Part shown: piece by piece, positions 38,845 through 51,420 of the stretch
How the letters are laid out: each line of letters begins with the position of its first letter
Position numbering within the stretch: position 1 is the first letter of the stretch
DNA from: Epiperipatus broadwayi
Lineage: Eukaryota; Onychophora; Udeonychophora; Euonychophora; Peripatidae
Direction of reading: 5' to 3'
Length of the DNA: 64,000 nt
Assembly: GCA_028023455.1 (NCBI GenBank)
Contig: JAQFVV010000986.1
Coordinates: 1 to 64,000, forward strand
Notes under the pieces: generated by a model
Databases searched by the model: none
What the model saw: the letters and a program-made list of their open reading frames with translations, nothing else
Told to the model about the DNA's origin: nothing
Made by a program: the position numbers and the translations under genes

Positions 38845-38960
38845 AGGTAATAATGATGATGATGATAATAATATCATAATAATGATAATAATAGTGATAT
38901 CATAATAATGATTATAATAGTGATGTCATAATAATGATTATAATAGTGATGATGATACCA
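38845..38960 (+). repeat. degenerate ~25-bp minisatellite
   Basis: ATAATAGTGAT(A/G)TCATAATAATGAT-like units repeat about four times, with a GATGAT run at each end. Confidence 0.7.
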
Positions 38961-40429
38961 GCCATGGCTTATCAATAAACTCACAACAATAAATTCATCT
39001 TTATAAATTTATAGGCATCTATTAAAATTATCCTATTTCATACTGGGATTTAATAATACTAATGGTGATGATTGATCATCATGAATCTCTTTGCATAATA
39101 TTCAATTTTATATAAACCCCTATTTACTAAACATATTCATTACGCTAAACATTAAATTTAATGATTATAATTTATTAATGATGATTGATGGCGATCATAA
39201 CTTTTATATAGTATTATTTGAAACATTTTTAACTAATAACATGATATCCATCTTTGATGAGGATGATCTAAATTCATGGACACAACACAATTTTAGCTTT
39301 CTATGTTGAACTATAATTATCAAAATTTAATTTATTCTCAAGCATAATCCTTAAATACTTAAATATCAACATTCTAGTTTACCTATTATTTTGCGGACGC
39401 TTAATATTTGCAAGTGATTGCTCAATATATATGAATGGTAATACTTAATAACTGCGAGCAATGATGCTGATTTAAAATGATAGAATTAAGACAAAAAAAA
39501 ACAAACACAATATTCTTAATAATAACTCGGAAACCACTTAAGATATATAATTATATTTTATTAACACTACTACTCTTTCTTTCTTCTTTAAAATTAAATC
39601 GACAATTAAATAAATGACTTATTAATATAAAATTTACATAAGTATAAGCAAATAAACCTAATATATATGTTTGTCATTTTCTTGATATCTCAAAATAAGC
39701 TGACTTAAATCAATATTAAAAAAAAATACATATTCTATAAATGCTTATTTAAGAATTTTCTTACTTATCATATCATAAAATAAATTTCAGGTGAAACTTG
39801 TATATGTTATATCATTTTCATTCAAATGTAATGCCCTACTTTTTAATTTACTATTTTAAACTAATCATATATAACCTATTCTTTGATGTGTTTGGGTAAG
39901 CAGTTACACATTCACGCATTCGGTAATGTTAACATATATGTTTAAAATGTATACCCAAAAATCACATATATAAAAATATCTTTTTCTTTTGCAACCTTAT
40001 AGCGAAAGAAAATAAAATACATATATTAATTTTTTAATATGCAACAAGATAAAATAAAAATAAAAAACATTATAAATGCATATATCTATAGGTTGCTCAT
40101 TATCATTAACAACTGACGAACAATTAAAAAAAAAAAAAAAAAACATTTCAACATTACAATATATAATAAAAAAAATAATAAAAAAATTTAAGTTTAAAGA
40201 TTTAAACTATATTTGTGCTATGTTGTGAGATATTGCAAATAACTATAGATAAACAAGTCTTTAATGTTTCTGTATCAAAAAAGAAAATTGCTTTGACCAG
40301 TAAATTAAGGTTTACTTTTAATAAGCAAAAGAATAAAATCGGTTAAGGAAAGTTCATATTTACCCGTATACTTTTTACTTCTTATTAATGTCCTGAATTT
40401 GAATTTTAGACTGCTTTTCTTTGCTCACC

Positions 40430-40620
40430 AATAAAAAAAAAAATCATTGCAGATACTTTTAAGATAATGCTGAATCAATTGACTTTGCTTGTTTCTTCAA
40501 TTTCCTTATTATTCACTGTTGATTGGCTTCCTTCTACCATTTAAAAAAAAAAATTATTATAAGTACTTTGAATAAGTAGGTACCGGTGGATTTGCTTGTT
40601 TCTCTTCTTTAAAAAAATAA
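40430..40620 (+). repeat. degenerate ~110-bp dimer
   Basis: An A run followed by TCATTGCAGATACTTTTAAG and ending GACTTTGCTTGTTTCTTC (to ~40,498) is repeated, with changes, as an A run, AAGTACTTTGAATAAGTAGG and GGATTTGCTTGTTTCTCTTC (to ~40,610). Confidence 0.4.
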
Positions 40621-41782
40621 TTGCTGTTGACACTTGATGATTGAGGTAAATCAACAAAAATTTGATTTATGGCTTCAAACTTGGTTCTACATGGCTGTTA
40701 TGGATTTTCTCTTCCTCCCATTTCCTCTTCTCCATGGGTTGAAAGGCAATGAGCTTTTAATAAGACAGGAACTAGGAACAAAGCATTCCATATAGCTTGC
40801 GTGGCTGGCTTCAAAATTTATCATTTTTGTTGGTTATTTCTGGATACATGATTTCAGATCAGCGATTTTGACTCTTTCTGTATTAATCAGGAAGCAGAAA
40901 AAAATGGTTTAGCAATGCAAAGGCATATTCTTATGCATAACCAAATATGTTAATATCATTTTTATAATTATTACTAGCTTATAATAAATTCAATCTTGTT
41001 CCATTTCTCTCCTATTCTTTAATATTGCTTGAAAATTGCTTTATATAAACGCACATTTCATTTGCTTTTTTTTTTTTCTTTCAAAGAGTGAGAAAAAAAG
41101 AATTAAAGTATTCACTCTCTTTTTTTAAAAAAAAAAGATTCGAGCTTACATTTCTGCTTAAGAATTATCACAAGGAAGGACCGACTGAGTTGAGTCTCAA
41201 AATAATAATAATAATTTAACTGATCATCTCTCTAAAGAAATTTATTACTGACTCTTAAAAAAATTTATGATTAACTGCCCCTTTAAAAAATTTCAGACTG
41301 ACTGCCTAAAAAAATTGTTTTAATCGTTTATATCGCGAAAAACATCTGGAAATCTTTAAAAAAAAAAATCAAAGCTTCACAAGTTTGACTTAAAATTAAT
41401 GCTATCGTTACTACATCAAAGCACCTCTTTTGTAAAAATAATTTTAAGATACAGATAACACAAAGCTGGCCATCCATAGCAATCAGAAATAAGTGTAAAA
41501 GCATCTTTGTGTTTGTACAGATCTATTCATTGTTTCACACATGTACAATTTTTATCTCCTAATCTAACAATTTTATTTTACACCTTTCTGATTTACTCTC
41601 TTTTAACAAAATGAAAGTTAAATAAATTTAACACATATTATTTAATAATAAAAAATTATATAATAATCATAAAAAGAACTGCTTATTCATAATAATAAAA
41701 CTATACATATAAATCTCTGTATATATAAAAGAATCAAAAAAAAAATTTTTTTTTTTAATAACTGAATACTGTATGTATATGT

Positions 41783-41821
<39 letters not shown>

Positions 41822-41828
41822 TATATAT

Positions 41829-42419
41829 ATAATTATTCAAAACAATACAATAATTAATACAGTAAAACAATATTTTAAAAAACAAATATATACCACAATT
41901 TAATAGAAGTACTTTCAACTATCTATGTAGTCATTATCAACTAGATTCAAATTGTATTAAAAAAAAAAAACGTTACAAATGTAAACAAAAAGTAATACGT
42001 TATACATCAATGTTCCCACAATTCATTAATTTTTATATTGGCGGCCTGTCTATTTATCAAATATTGCTTTTCACTTTTTATTAACATAGCTTCTTTAATT
42101 TTGCGTTTATTATTATTTCTTTCAATACACAAAATCTTAACTTTATTAAAATCAAAACCATAATTACATGTTACATTATGATCAAAAAATACTGATGGTG
42201 ATATGTCATCATTTCTAACATTCTTTTTTTTTTGATTTTTGTACTCGTTTATATAACAATAAATGCTCCTTTGATCTTTTCTCTAATGTATATCGACCTT
42301 CACCAATATATGCCTTTCCACAAACACACAGCCATTTATATATTGCACAACTTTGATTTAAAATACTACATCTATTTTTTGAATTATTTATTAATGTATT
42401 TAAATCAGGAGTAGTATAA
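41829..42419 (-). pseudogene. 5'-truncated PLE 3' end, left member of a head-to-head pair
   Basis: The minus strand encodes the same GIY-YIG end as the PLE at 35.6 kb: the equivalents of YTTPDLN, CAIYKWLCVCG and DFNKVKILCIERN can be read, with stops. The 3' non-coding DNA continues to the TA tract at 41,788-41,828. The sequence ATAATTAATA (~41,850) occurs once, giving the empty state of the site that carries insertions in the other two copies. Confidence 0.7.
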
Positions 42420-43350
42420 GTAAAATAAATGTATTTACTATGGATTTGTTAAATGTTGGATATGATCATAAATTAATTTATAATATTGTTACTAAGTTTA
42501 ATAATAATAGAAATATTTTCAGTGCTATAGATATTGATAAAATAAAATATAATTGAATATCAATACATTTATTTGTAATGAACAAGTGAAATTTATAAAA
42601 CAGATATATAAAAATATATGTCGAGTTGCATTTTATACTACTCCTGATTTAAATAGATTAATAAATAATTCAAAAAATAGATGTAGTATTTTAAATCAAA
42701 GTTGTGCAATATATAAATGGCTGTGTGTTTGTGGAAAGGCATATTTTGGTGAATCTAGATGTACATTGGAGAAAAGATCAAAGGAATATTTGTTGTTATA
42801 TAAATGAGTACAAAAATCAAGACAAGAGAATGTTAGAAATGATGATGTATCACCATCAGTAATTTTTGATCATAATGTAACATGTAATTATGGTTTTGAT
42901 TTTGATTTTAATAAAGTTAAGATTTTGTGTATTGAAAGAAATAATAATAAACACAAAATTAAATAAGCTATGTTAATAAAAAGTGAAAAGCAATATTTGA
43001 TAGACAGGCTGCCAATATAAAAATTAATGAATTGTCGGAAAATTGATGTATGACATATTACTTTTTGTTTACATTTGTAATGGTTTTTTTTAATACATTT
43101 GAATCTAGTTGGTAATGGCTACATAGATAGTTGAAAGTACTTCTATTAAATTGTGGCATATATTTGTTTTTTTAAAATATTGCTTTACTGTATTAATTAT
43201 AATTATAAATTTATTTAAATTCACATTCATTATGTGGGACATATAGAGGTCCCTACTATTGCATTTTATATGCATGTGATTGAGGCTACACCCTTAATGA
43301 ATATTATGTATTAATTATTGTATTGTTTTGAATAATTATATATATTTTAT
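42420..43350 (+). pseudogene. 5'-truncated PLE 3' end, right member of a head-to-head pair
   Basis: The plus strand starts in the RT-nuclease linker (FTMDLLN equivalent near 42,440) and then holds 42,553-42,807 with CNEQVKFIKQIYKNICR, CAIYKWLCVCGKAYFGESRC (YIG changed to YFG) and LEKRSKEY. A shifted frame goes on with HNVTCNYGFDFDFNKVK to a stop near 43,020. It therefore reaches ~215 bp further upstream than the left member. The shared parts (42,634-43,350 against 41,829-42,419) are inverted copies with their 3' ends outward, the same topology as the palindrome at 20.5 kb but much older. Confidence 0.75.
43201..43308. mobile_element. 108-bp MITE-like insertion in the PLE 3' region
   Basis: TATTAATTAT occurs on both sides (43,191-43,200 and 43,309-43,318), whereas the left copy has it once. 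The insert has imperfect inverted ends (CACATTCATTATGTGGG against CCCTTAATGAATATTAT) and no coding frame. The target is the same ten bases, in reverse complement, as in the insertion at 34,957-35,399. Confidence 0.65.
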
Positions 43351-43394
43351 CATAATTGGAATACAGACATTGATTAATAATTCATATATATATA

Positions 43395-43647
43395 ATCAGT
43401 GCTCAGTTTATATAAATTTCATTAAAGTTGGAAAATGGCTATCTTAATATAAACCAAACACTGATTATATATATATATATATATATATATGTATTGTGTA
43501 GGAGATAATGATCTGGACCAACTGATGAGTGTTGGTTCAGCATGAAATGCATATGCTTTTTCACATATGTATAGCCATGTGTATTGATATTGATTATATG
43601 AGATAGATGGGATAGCTGAAGGGAGCTAGAAAGTCTAGGCTCAAATC

Positions 43648-43660
<13 letters not shown>
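43395..43660 (+). repeat. SINE-like repeat, copy 4
   Basis: It contains TA tracts, GATCTGGACCAACTGATGAG, GTTGGTTCAGCATGAAATGC, GCCATGTGTATTGATATTG, GGGATAGCTGAAGGGAGC (box A like) and GGCTCAAATCCCTT (box B like). It runs into the TA tract at 43,652. The CTGATGA (43,522-43,528) and GAAA (43,544-43,547) could frame a hammerhead core. Confidence 0.65.

Positions 43661-43741
<81 letters not shown>
43652..43741. repeat. (TA)n microsatellite
   Basis: A pure TA run of ~90 bp that follows the SINE-like copy. The ~150-bp repeat also seen at 3.3 kb follows it, inverted, at 43,745-43,900. Confidence 0.95.
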
Positions 43742-43744
<3 letters not shown>

Positions 43745-43745
<1 letters not shown>

Positions 43746-43900
43746 AGAGATAGAGACTTTCTGATAGAGATTTTAAATTCTTTCTCTTTTGGCACTTATA
43801 AAATAAAGCTTGATTAGAGCTATTGGTAAGCTCCATCTAGAGATTATTAAATGCAAGCTTAAAAGCAAATTACGGAATTTATGACTTGTTTTATTAATTA
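43745..43900 (-). repeat. dispersed ~150-bp repeat, second copy
   Basis: On the minus strand, AATAAAACAAGTCATAAATT, TTAAGCTTGCATTTAATAAT and CTAGATGGAGCTTACCAAT correspond to 3,280-3,440. It sits between two TA tracts. Confidence 0.55.
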
Positions 43901-43917
43901 TTATATATATATATATT

Positions 43918-46900
43918 GTGACCTTCTGGTTTGGCACCAGAAATATTCATTATAATAGTGTGGTAGTATATCACTAATATCTGATATTATCCTTTTTTAA
44001 AAAAAAATGTAATAACATGAAATTTAAAAAAAAAAATATTTTGACTTAAAACTGTAATTAAAAGTAAGTGTAGGTGTAATTAAAAAGATTTCTTAAATGG
44101 TTCATATCTTATTTTAAGGTATAATCAATGATAAAATAATGGGGTAGCTTATTATATGCATAATCAGTACAGTTTAAGTTGATGCTTACTTGTTTTATTT
44201 GTTCATAAAGCAGTATTCAGATTTGTTAGAATGATTTTTTAGTTCATTTGTTTTATACATTTTAATTTATAGCATAAACAGTAAAATATGTTTCACTCAT
44301 CATCATTCATATTGTCATTTCAGTCATATCAGTGTAATATCTATAGCATATTACTACTGAATATTCATGCATTATCCAACTTCATTTTTCATTCATATGT
44401 TTCAGTAAACCATTAGATATCCCACATCACATTCAGGTATTTAATTTTATAGGTAACAGGATTAAAAAACTAGCTTAATTACATTTTAAATAAATCAATG
44501 GAATCTGGATTGGTGGATTATTTAATGACAAATACTGTAAAAATATTTATTAAAACAATTGTCATCAGTTTTATTCTACTGCTTTTAAAAAATATTTAAT
44601 TATTAGTTCAATATTTTTATTTATTTATTTAAAAGATGAAATAATTTTTTTTTATCTCTCTTTTTTTTTTACTTTCACAAGTTTTTGCACATATTAAGTA
44701 AGTTTGCAGGGAGTGGAGCAGACTGACAATCTTTTCTGATGATGTTAAGTATCGTAAACAATTGGAAGAGAAAAATGTGTATATAATAATTATTAAAAAA
44801 ATCTATAAAAAAGAATACTTATTACTTTTAAGTGGGCAATCATGATTACTTTTAAGAGGGCAATTATAACCAACTAAGGACAATTGCAATTAAGTTTTAT
44901 TTAACAAAGTTTAATAGTGCAATTATTTTTCCTCTTCCAAAGTTCGAGTTGAAAATTTAAATATAGTATTTGTTTACAAAAATGTGTATTTAAAACCACT
45001 AAAAGATACGTCAATTTGTGCTCCCAGATGATTGTTTAAATTTTCCCACCATTATGCTAAAGTACATGTAAGTGTTATATTATATTATTCAAGATAAATT
45101 GTTATTATTTAAGAAAATGGGAATGCCTGATAGGATTGTGAAATTATTTTATTTAAATTTAAACTTAACAGCAAAGAATAGAAGAATGTTTATTTATTTT
45201 CTAACAATTAATTTCTTAAGTTTTAATCATATTATGAATGGAATAACTGCAATGTGCATCGTTTATATGTGGAAAAGGTGTGAACTTTTATTGAACATTT
45301 CCAGAACTTTATTAAATAAATTTCATGCTAAGTATAAAAGAAAATTTAAAATATACACAAGAATTGTATAATTTTTTTGTCATATTTATTGGAATAGTAG
45401 ATATTTATTTCTACCTTTACCTATTGAAGGAAATAAAGATTAAATGTGCAAATAAGTGGAGTATTGATATTTACATGTTTTCTTAAAACTAATGAGAGAA
45501 ATAAATTATAAGATGGATAAATTTATATGTCTTCACCTTATTAAATGCCTTTTAAATTCTATGAATGAAATATGAAATATTACTTTATACATCGTAAAAT
45601 GTGCATTGCCTAATTAATGTTTCATAATAAGTTGTGTCAACAGGAATTCATAGCTAACAGCTAGAACATTGAATCTGTTATTTTAAATTAAAAGTGACAT
45701 TTTTTTTATGTGCAGAAATGTGCCATTTTTGTGTGTCAATATTTATCTTTGTGCATTATAATTATTATCCTTATTATTTATTTGGAGACATGACAAGGAA
45801 AGTCATGTAAAAACTATGTATAAACTTTTTGTTTCATTTGGAAGGAAGTAAAAAGAAGAGAACTTTATTTTATGTAATGGTATTTTAGATAGTTAGTATT
45901 AGTTAAGAAATGTTTTATTATTTTATCTATTATTATCATATGTATTTTTTTTCCTTCAAGAACATCTCATAAATAGCATAATGAAAGAATACATTATGGT
46001 GGTAATTTTTATATTATTGCTATTATTTTAATATGAGGTTTGGTCATGTGTTAATAACACTTCCATAGGATAAACAAATGGAAGAATCCATGTATGGTTT
46101 AATAGGGGTGGATAATTATTTTAAAAGAGTTCATTATATTAAATCTTACTGTATATATTTATTTTTATAAATTGGAAAACCATTATTTTCAATAATTATT
46201 TCATCTATAATATACAACTTTATTATTTATCTAGGTTCAGTTTTACTTTAGATTGGTCCCAATATCAATGCATTTTAAAAAAAAATTATTTTGTCTTGCT
46301 TTGCCCACAAATTTTCCAACCGTTCTTAGAACATTACCAAATCCTAAATATTGTCAGATATGAGATATTTATTCTTTATTAATTCTAGCAGTAATAATTA
46401 ATATTTTAACAGTAATTCTTTGCTTACTGTGATTTTAAATGGTCTGTGTATCATTATGCTTATATGCGCGTGTGTCTATTATTAAACTTATTTATAATTA
46501 TATGTAATTGCTAGTAAAAATAATTTAAAATCAATCAGATTCAGAGGAAAGGTGATGATCAATCATTTTGAAGGATTAGAAAGTTATTTAAGTGAGAATT
46601 ATTATTTCTTTGTTATGCCTGAATGAAAAGTATTTTTGTGGCTATATGCTATAAAGTTCATAATGTTTTATAGTATATTTTATGGGATTGATAAAGTGTC
46701 TTTGTTATTTGAATATTTAATATGGGTAGTTTGCCCATTGTAGTGTAGTGTATAGGATTGAGTAATCCTTTTCTTTTCCATGTATTGTAGTATTTTGATA
46801 GAAGTGGATTGAATCATCCTTTTATATTTGATATGATGAATTAAATGTATATGAAGCTAGATATGTTATCTCCCTGATTTTCATTTGGAGATGAGTTATT

Positions 46901-48920
46901 CTACCAGTTATTTAGACTTAAAATAGACTTGGGAGTTATTGTTGTATTTATCTGATTTGAATTAGAGAAATCTTTTATTCCATGTGTATATTGCATGTTT
47001 TCCAGCTTATGCTATAGCCAAGTGTTTGATAGTTTATGGATGAAAAAGAAGAATAAAAGGAGAGTATAGTGTCTTACAAAACAGCTGTATTGGAGTTAAT
47101 AAATAAAGATTGATTGGTCTTTACCTTCGTCCATATTATGATTATATTGAAATATCATAAGCAAACCGATTAGATTGATTAACATTAATTATTTATTTTC
47201 TTTGACACACAGCATAATACAGAGTCATGCACAAATTTTTAGTTTTGAGATATAAAAAAAATCATTATTAATGTATAACTTTACTTATTTTAAAACATTT
47301 TGTAGTAATCATTTAAGCTTCATCTCATTGATTTTTATCATTTAATCATAATTTGCATAAGTAATCAAGCAAAGATAAGACATAGTTAATGAATACAATG
47401 ATTTACTTTTTTTTGGCAAAGCAGAACCTAGTTATTCAATAGAATACTTTACTTCAAAATTATAAAGAAAAATACATTTAATTAATAGAAGTATTTAATT
47501 TCTTTGGTAAGATAGTCCAATATTATTTCTAGTTTTCAATCCTCTTATTTTAATTTTAGTTTGAATACATTTAAAGTAAAATGCAAAATCTTAATTTTAT
47601 TCAGTGTAATTAGAATATTAATCCATGTTGTTGTCATAAATTTTAATTGGTAAATGAGTTTTATAAAGCAAAATACTGAATATAAGATAATTTAATCAGT
47701 TACTAGAAGTGTAAGGTCATATTTTTTTCATTTTTGTATAAGTCTATCAGAAATCACTGATAGCTAGAAAGCCATTTCTTTTATAGTAAATGATATGGAT
47801 TTATTTAGCTCATTTAATGATAAAAATAAAATTGTTTTACCAATCTATCAGAATGCTCTGATAAATGAAATGTAATAGATGTCAAAAGTTAAGAGATTAT
47901 GTTGTATTACTTATCCTTGTATAAACTGTAACTAATGATACTAAATCCCTTTGAATTTGTGTTCATACCAATGAAAGAAAAAGTAAATGTTTTTTTATCT
48001 ACTTTTCTATTGATCAATAAATATTTTGTTATTTAAATTTGTATTTAGAGTTTCTTCTCTAGCATTCATTTGTGTTCCACACTTTCACACATGCTTACAC
48101 ATTTATTTTATTTAATGTGATATAATTGCATTTTATTTAATTATAATAAATCTCTAGATATGATGATATTGATTTCCCTGATTCAAACACTATATGAAAT
48201 GCCAATTATCTACTGATCATTTTAAAAGGGTTTTGTTATTTAATAATTGTTTAGATGATGAATTGAAATCAAAATGTGCCTGATTTCTTTTATTATCTAA
48301 CTGCAAGTATTTAATTAGGGTATTGTTTGGTTTGTAATATTATTTTCATAGTGTTCAGTAATAATATTGAGATATAGAAGTGTTAGATCAGGCCATATCA
48401 TAAGTTAATTCCCTGAGATCTTCAATATTTAATTCAGACTAAATAATAAATTCATTTAACCAGATTAGTGTAGTGAGTAGTTAAAATTTAGGAATTATAA
48501 GCTTAATTTAAGGTTAGATCCAATTTGTTATCCATCATAGTTTTAAATATTATAATTTTATTTCTTGATTTAATTTTATAATATGTTAGAGGTTGTTCAG
48601 TGCATGTGGATGATGAGAGAAGATGAAGTATAGACTATAATTAATTAATTTAGATGGTGGAATTTACCAACCTAATTTTTGTTTAGTATAAAAGTTAATA
48701 GATGCTTTATTTCCTATTAATAATATTTCCTCCCATATCTAATGTACATTGTACACCTCATACACCTCTGTATCTCTCAACTGAGCTAAGCTTAGGTGAA
48801 ACTTTAGTTAAGAGCCTCATAAATAAATTTAGGATAAAGTTAGATTAATAATTTATTCTATGATCCATAGAATTGGCGCCCCTGGGTAATTGTTAGTGTT
48901 GGTGATAGGTGTGAGGGGTT

Positions 48921-48925
<5 letters not shown>
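43918..48925. mobile_element. possible 5-kb element with TTGTGACC/GGTTACAA ends in TA repeats
   Basis: The block is free of long microsatellites and is bounded on both sides by TA tracts. It begins TTGTGACCTTCTGGTTTGGC and ends GAGGGGTTACAA, giving TG..CA and an 8-bp imperfect inverted end. No protein family is readable inside. Near 48,820 is AATAAATTTAGG, and TGGCGCCCCTGGG at 48,873 begins like a tRNA-Lys primer-binding site. It could be a non-autonomous LTR element or an unrelated block whose ends match by chance. A 99-codon frame at 45,072 is lysine- and leucine-rich and not recognised. Confidence 0.3.

Positions 48926-48987
<62 letters not shown>
48926..48987. repeat. (TA)n microsatellite
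   Basis: An AT run with one phase break, directly after GGGGTTACA. Confidence 0.95.
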
Positions 48988-48990
<3 letters not shown>

Positions 48991-49019
48991 AAACATACAT
49001 GTTGTTTCATATATATATT

Positions 49020-49560
49020 TTGAAGATCCCCCCATCCAATCTGAAGTGATTTAAATTAAAATAAAATGTATGTTGTTTCAATTAATAAAGAAGTAATTGA
49101 CCATGACTTAAAAAAAATAAGCTTCTCACGGATATTATAAAAATCAAAATATTTAAATTCTTTTAAAAAATCATTATTTTAAATAACAATTAAAATAAAG
49201 AAAATATAATTTTTTACTTTTGAAACTTATAGTTTTCAAATCAAGAATTAAATGAATCTTTAAACATTAAAAAAAAAACTTGCATTTTAAAAATATTATA
49301 TTTTTATATTCTAAAATAACTTTAATAAAGTAAATAATATATGTTTACAAATAATACAATTGGATAAGAATGAATATCACATTTGAACTATAGGCATAAC
49401 ATAATGATAAATAAAACAAAACTTAATCAATAAATACATGATAATTTGGTCACTAATGACCTTCTCTTGGAAATTTTTTAGAGCTGAATGTTTTCAAATT
49501 ACAAAATAGAAAGGCTGTAATTCTTGCTGCAAGCAAAGAAAGTCATTCAATATATTAAAA
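49020..49560. other. AT-rich spacer, no gene seen
   Basis: It starts with TTGAAGATCCCCCCATCC and CAATCTGAAGTGATTT, which resembles the sequence after the TA tract at 10,535. Nothing else is recognised. Confidence 0.35.
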
Positions 49561-50060
49561 CCCAGGCAGGTAAGAGATTAATCTCTAATTAGAAAATCTG
49601 TTCTCACTCAAAGTGAGCTGTCCATTGACCAAGAAGTAGCAACACACAGTCCACAATGAAATCATCATTACCAATCAAATTACTGTGGAGCCATGCAAGA
49701 TCAATCTGGAGACTTGGTGATAAGAGTATAAAAGGAGCAGTAAATCAGTATAATAATGATCAGATACAAGAATAATATCAGTTACAAGATCAGTTAACAT
49801 CAGTTATAAATAATCAAATTGGAAACTGCATTGATCATCATCAGAAAAGAAACCTATAGTTACTGGATAACTGAATAATGAAGAAGCAAATTATTAACTT
49901 GTTTAACTCCAGAATGAGCAGCTAGAAAGCAAATATTCCTCTCTCTCCAACCATGTGAAAAGCCCATGAAAATCAGAAAACATGCCTAAATAGCGATGAT
50001 ATTGTATATACTATTTGCCTCAATAAACACACCCCAGTTTTATGCAAGATTGATTGGTAA
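49561..50060 (+). promoter_or_regulatory. possible solo LTR or promoter
   Basis: CCAAT (49,671), TATAAAAGG (49,727) and AATAAA (50,022) lie in LTR-like order. Between TATA and poly(A) there are several ATCAGTTA-like words. No primer-binding site or second LTR is seen. A polymerase II promoter of a host gene cannot be excluded. Confidence 0.3.
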
Positions 50061-50639
50061 TGGAAGATCACCACAGATGAAAATCAATGTAAGGATAAGG
50101 ATTTTATTTAATATTAAAATATTCTGAAAAATATAAAATAAAAAGTGTTTATATAATAAAAATGTTAATAAATAATTCAATTACCATTGGAAAGATAAAA
50201 TGAAAGACATAATGATAATTATAATTATATCTATTACTTTTTATAAAATTTAATAATATTTACTTAAAAATAAACTTTATAATAAAGGTATATAAATATG
50301 TGTCAAATTTTGATATATCCATGTCATCAGAATTGATTTAAAATAAACATACATGAATGAATTAAAAATGCTTCTATATAAAATATCTAGTAAATATGTG
50401 TTTAATTATGAAATATTACTTGGAGTAATAAAATAAACAAATGATTCTATAGTTTAAATTTAAAAGAAATGAATGATAATTAATTAATTGAGTACATATC
50501 AAACAAATACTGACTTTTATTAGAGAAATTGATAAATGATTTTCTTTATTGAGACACACTTATATATGTGAATTTTACAAATAATTATAGAAATATCATT
50601 TATTTTTACAAAATTAAATATGTATTTCTGCTAACCTGG
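50061..50639. other. AT-rich spacer, no gene seen
   Basis: No recognisable feature. Confidence 0.35.
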
Positions 50640-51420
50640 AAATGAAAAATATACATCATTGAAATTCAGTTAAAGATACATACCCTGATATAGGTGTGTT
50701 CTGCAAATGGATTATGTTAATCAAGAAAGAGTTAATAATGTATATATCTGGATTAAATATTGGATTTAGACCTGCTTCTGTATAAAGTGTCCACGTACCT
50801 ACATCTACACCTGGATTAATTAAATGATTATATGTATTAATTAAAATGCTTCTATTGATGTTTATATACTATAAATCTAGAAACCTGAGTTAAATAGTTA
50901 ATATTTTGACATAAATGAATGATTTAAATCTACATCCATATACCTGGATCAAAGATGTATTAAATAAGTGAATGAATTGAATGTACATTCATATACCTGA
51001 TTCAATGATTAATATTTTATACAGAAGTTATAAATTAAGGCTTAATTGATACACTTGACATATATATCATTGATGATTAATAAAAGAGTGATTAGACATA
51101 AATGAAGATAGCCTAGAAATATACTGCCATATGGAATAAATTGACATGTCTATGACTCCTATATATGCACATACAGGAAAATGTAAAACTAAAGATGGAT
51201 TGTTTCAAATATGAACTATCAATAAACTTTGGTTTTTAGTAAATAAATGAATTATTAACCAAGTACTGCCTCAAGTTACAATCAATAAACTTTTGCTGTT
51301 AATAAATAAGTGGATTAACCAAGAACTACTTCAAATATGAGCTGTTAATAAGCTTTTAGGAAGGACCTCAAATATGAGCTGTTAGTGAATTTTTAGGAAG
51401 GACTTCCTATCCAAATATCA
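50640..51420 (+). repeat. two degenerate minisatellite patches
   Basis: The first patch (~50,780-51,020) repeats CATATACCTGGATCAA..TTAAATAA..GAATG.. with a period of ~55-60 bp. The second (~51,195-51,400) repeats TCAAATATGAGCTGTTAATAA, then GCTTTTAGG or a longer tail, at 51,202, 51,271, 51,328 and 51,366. Copies are strongly diverged. No coding frame spans either patch. Confidence 0.5.

Larger units (their letters stand above)
37986..41780. other. AT-rich stretch, no gene seen
   Basis: Upstream of the PLE lies GGAATACAGACATTGATTGA (minus strand, ~38,000), probably the element's 5' edge. 38,840-38,960 is a degenerate ~25-bp minisatellite of AATAATGATTATAATAGTGAT type. 40,100-41,400 is rich in A or T homopolymers and contains a degenerate ~110-bp dimer. 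Open frames of 60-80 codons have no family features. Confidence 0.35.

Noticed and set aside
38845-38960. Spaced repeats that might suggest a CRISPR-like array
   Set aside because: Units are contiguous and degenerate, with no unique spacers, in clearly eukaryotic DNA.
43439-43836. Minus-strand frames of 80-118 codons
   Set aside because: Cores are a translated TA tract; the flanks are SINE-like repeat sequence.
45072-45371. A 99-codon plus-strand frame
   Set aside because: K-, L-, F- and N-rich with no motif, in AT-rich DNA; consistent with chance.
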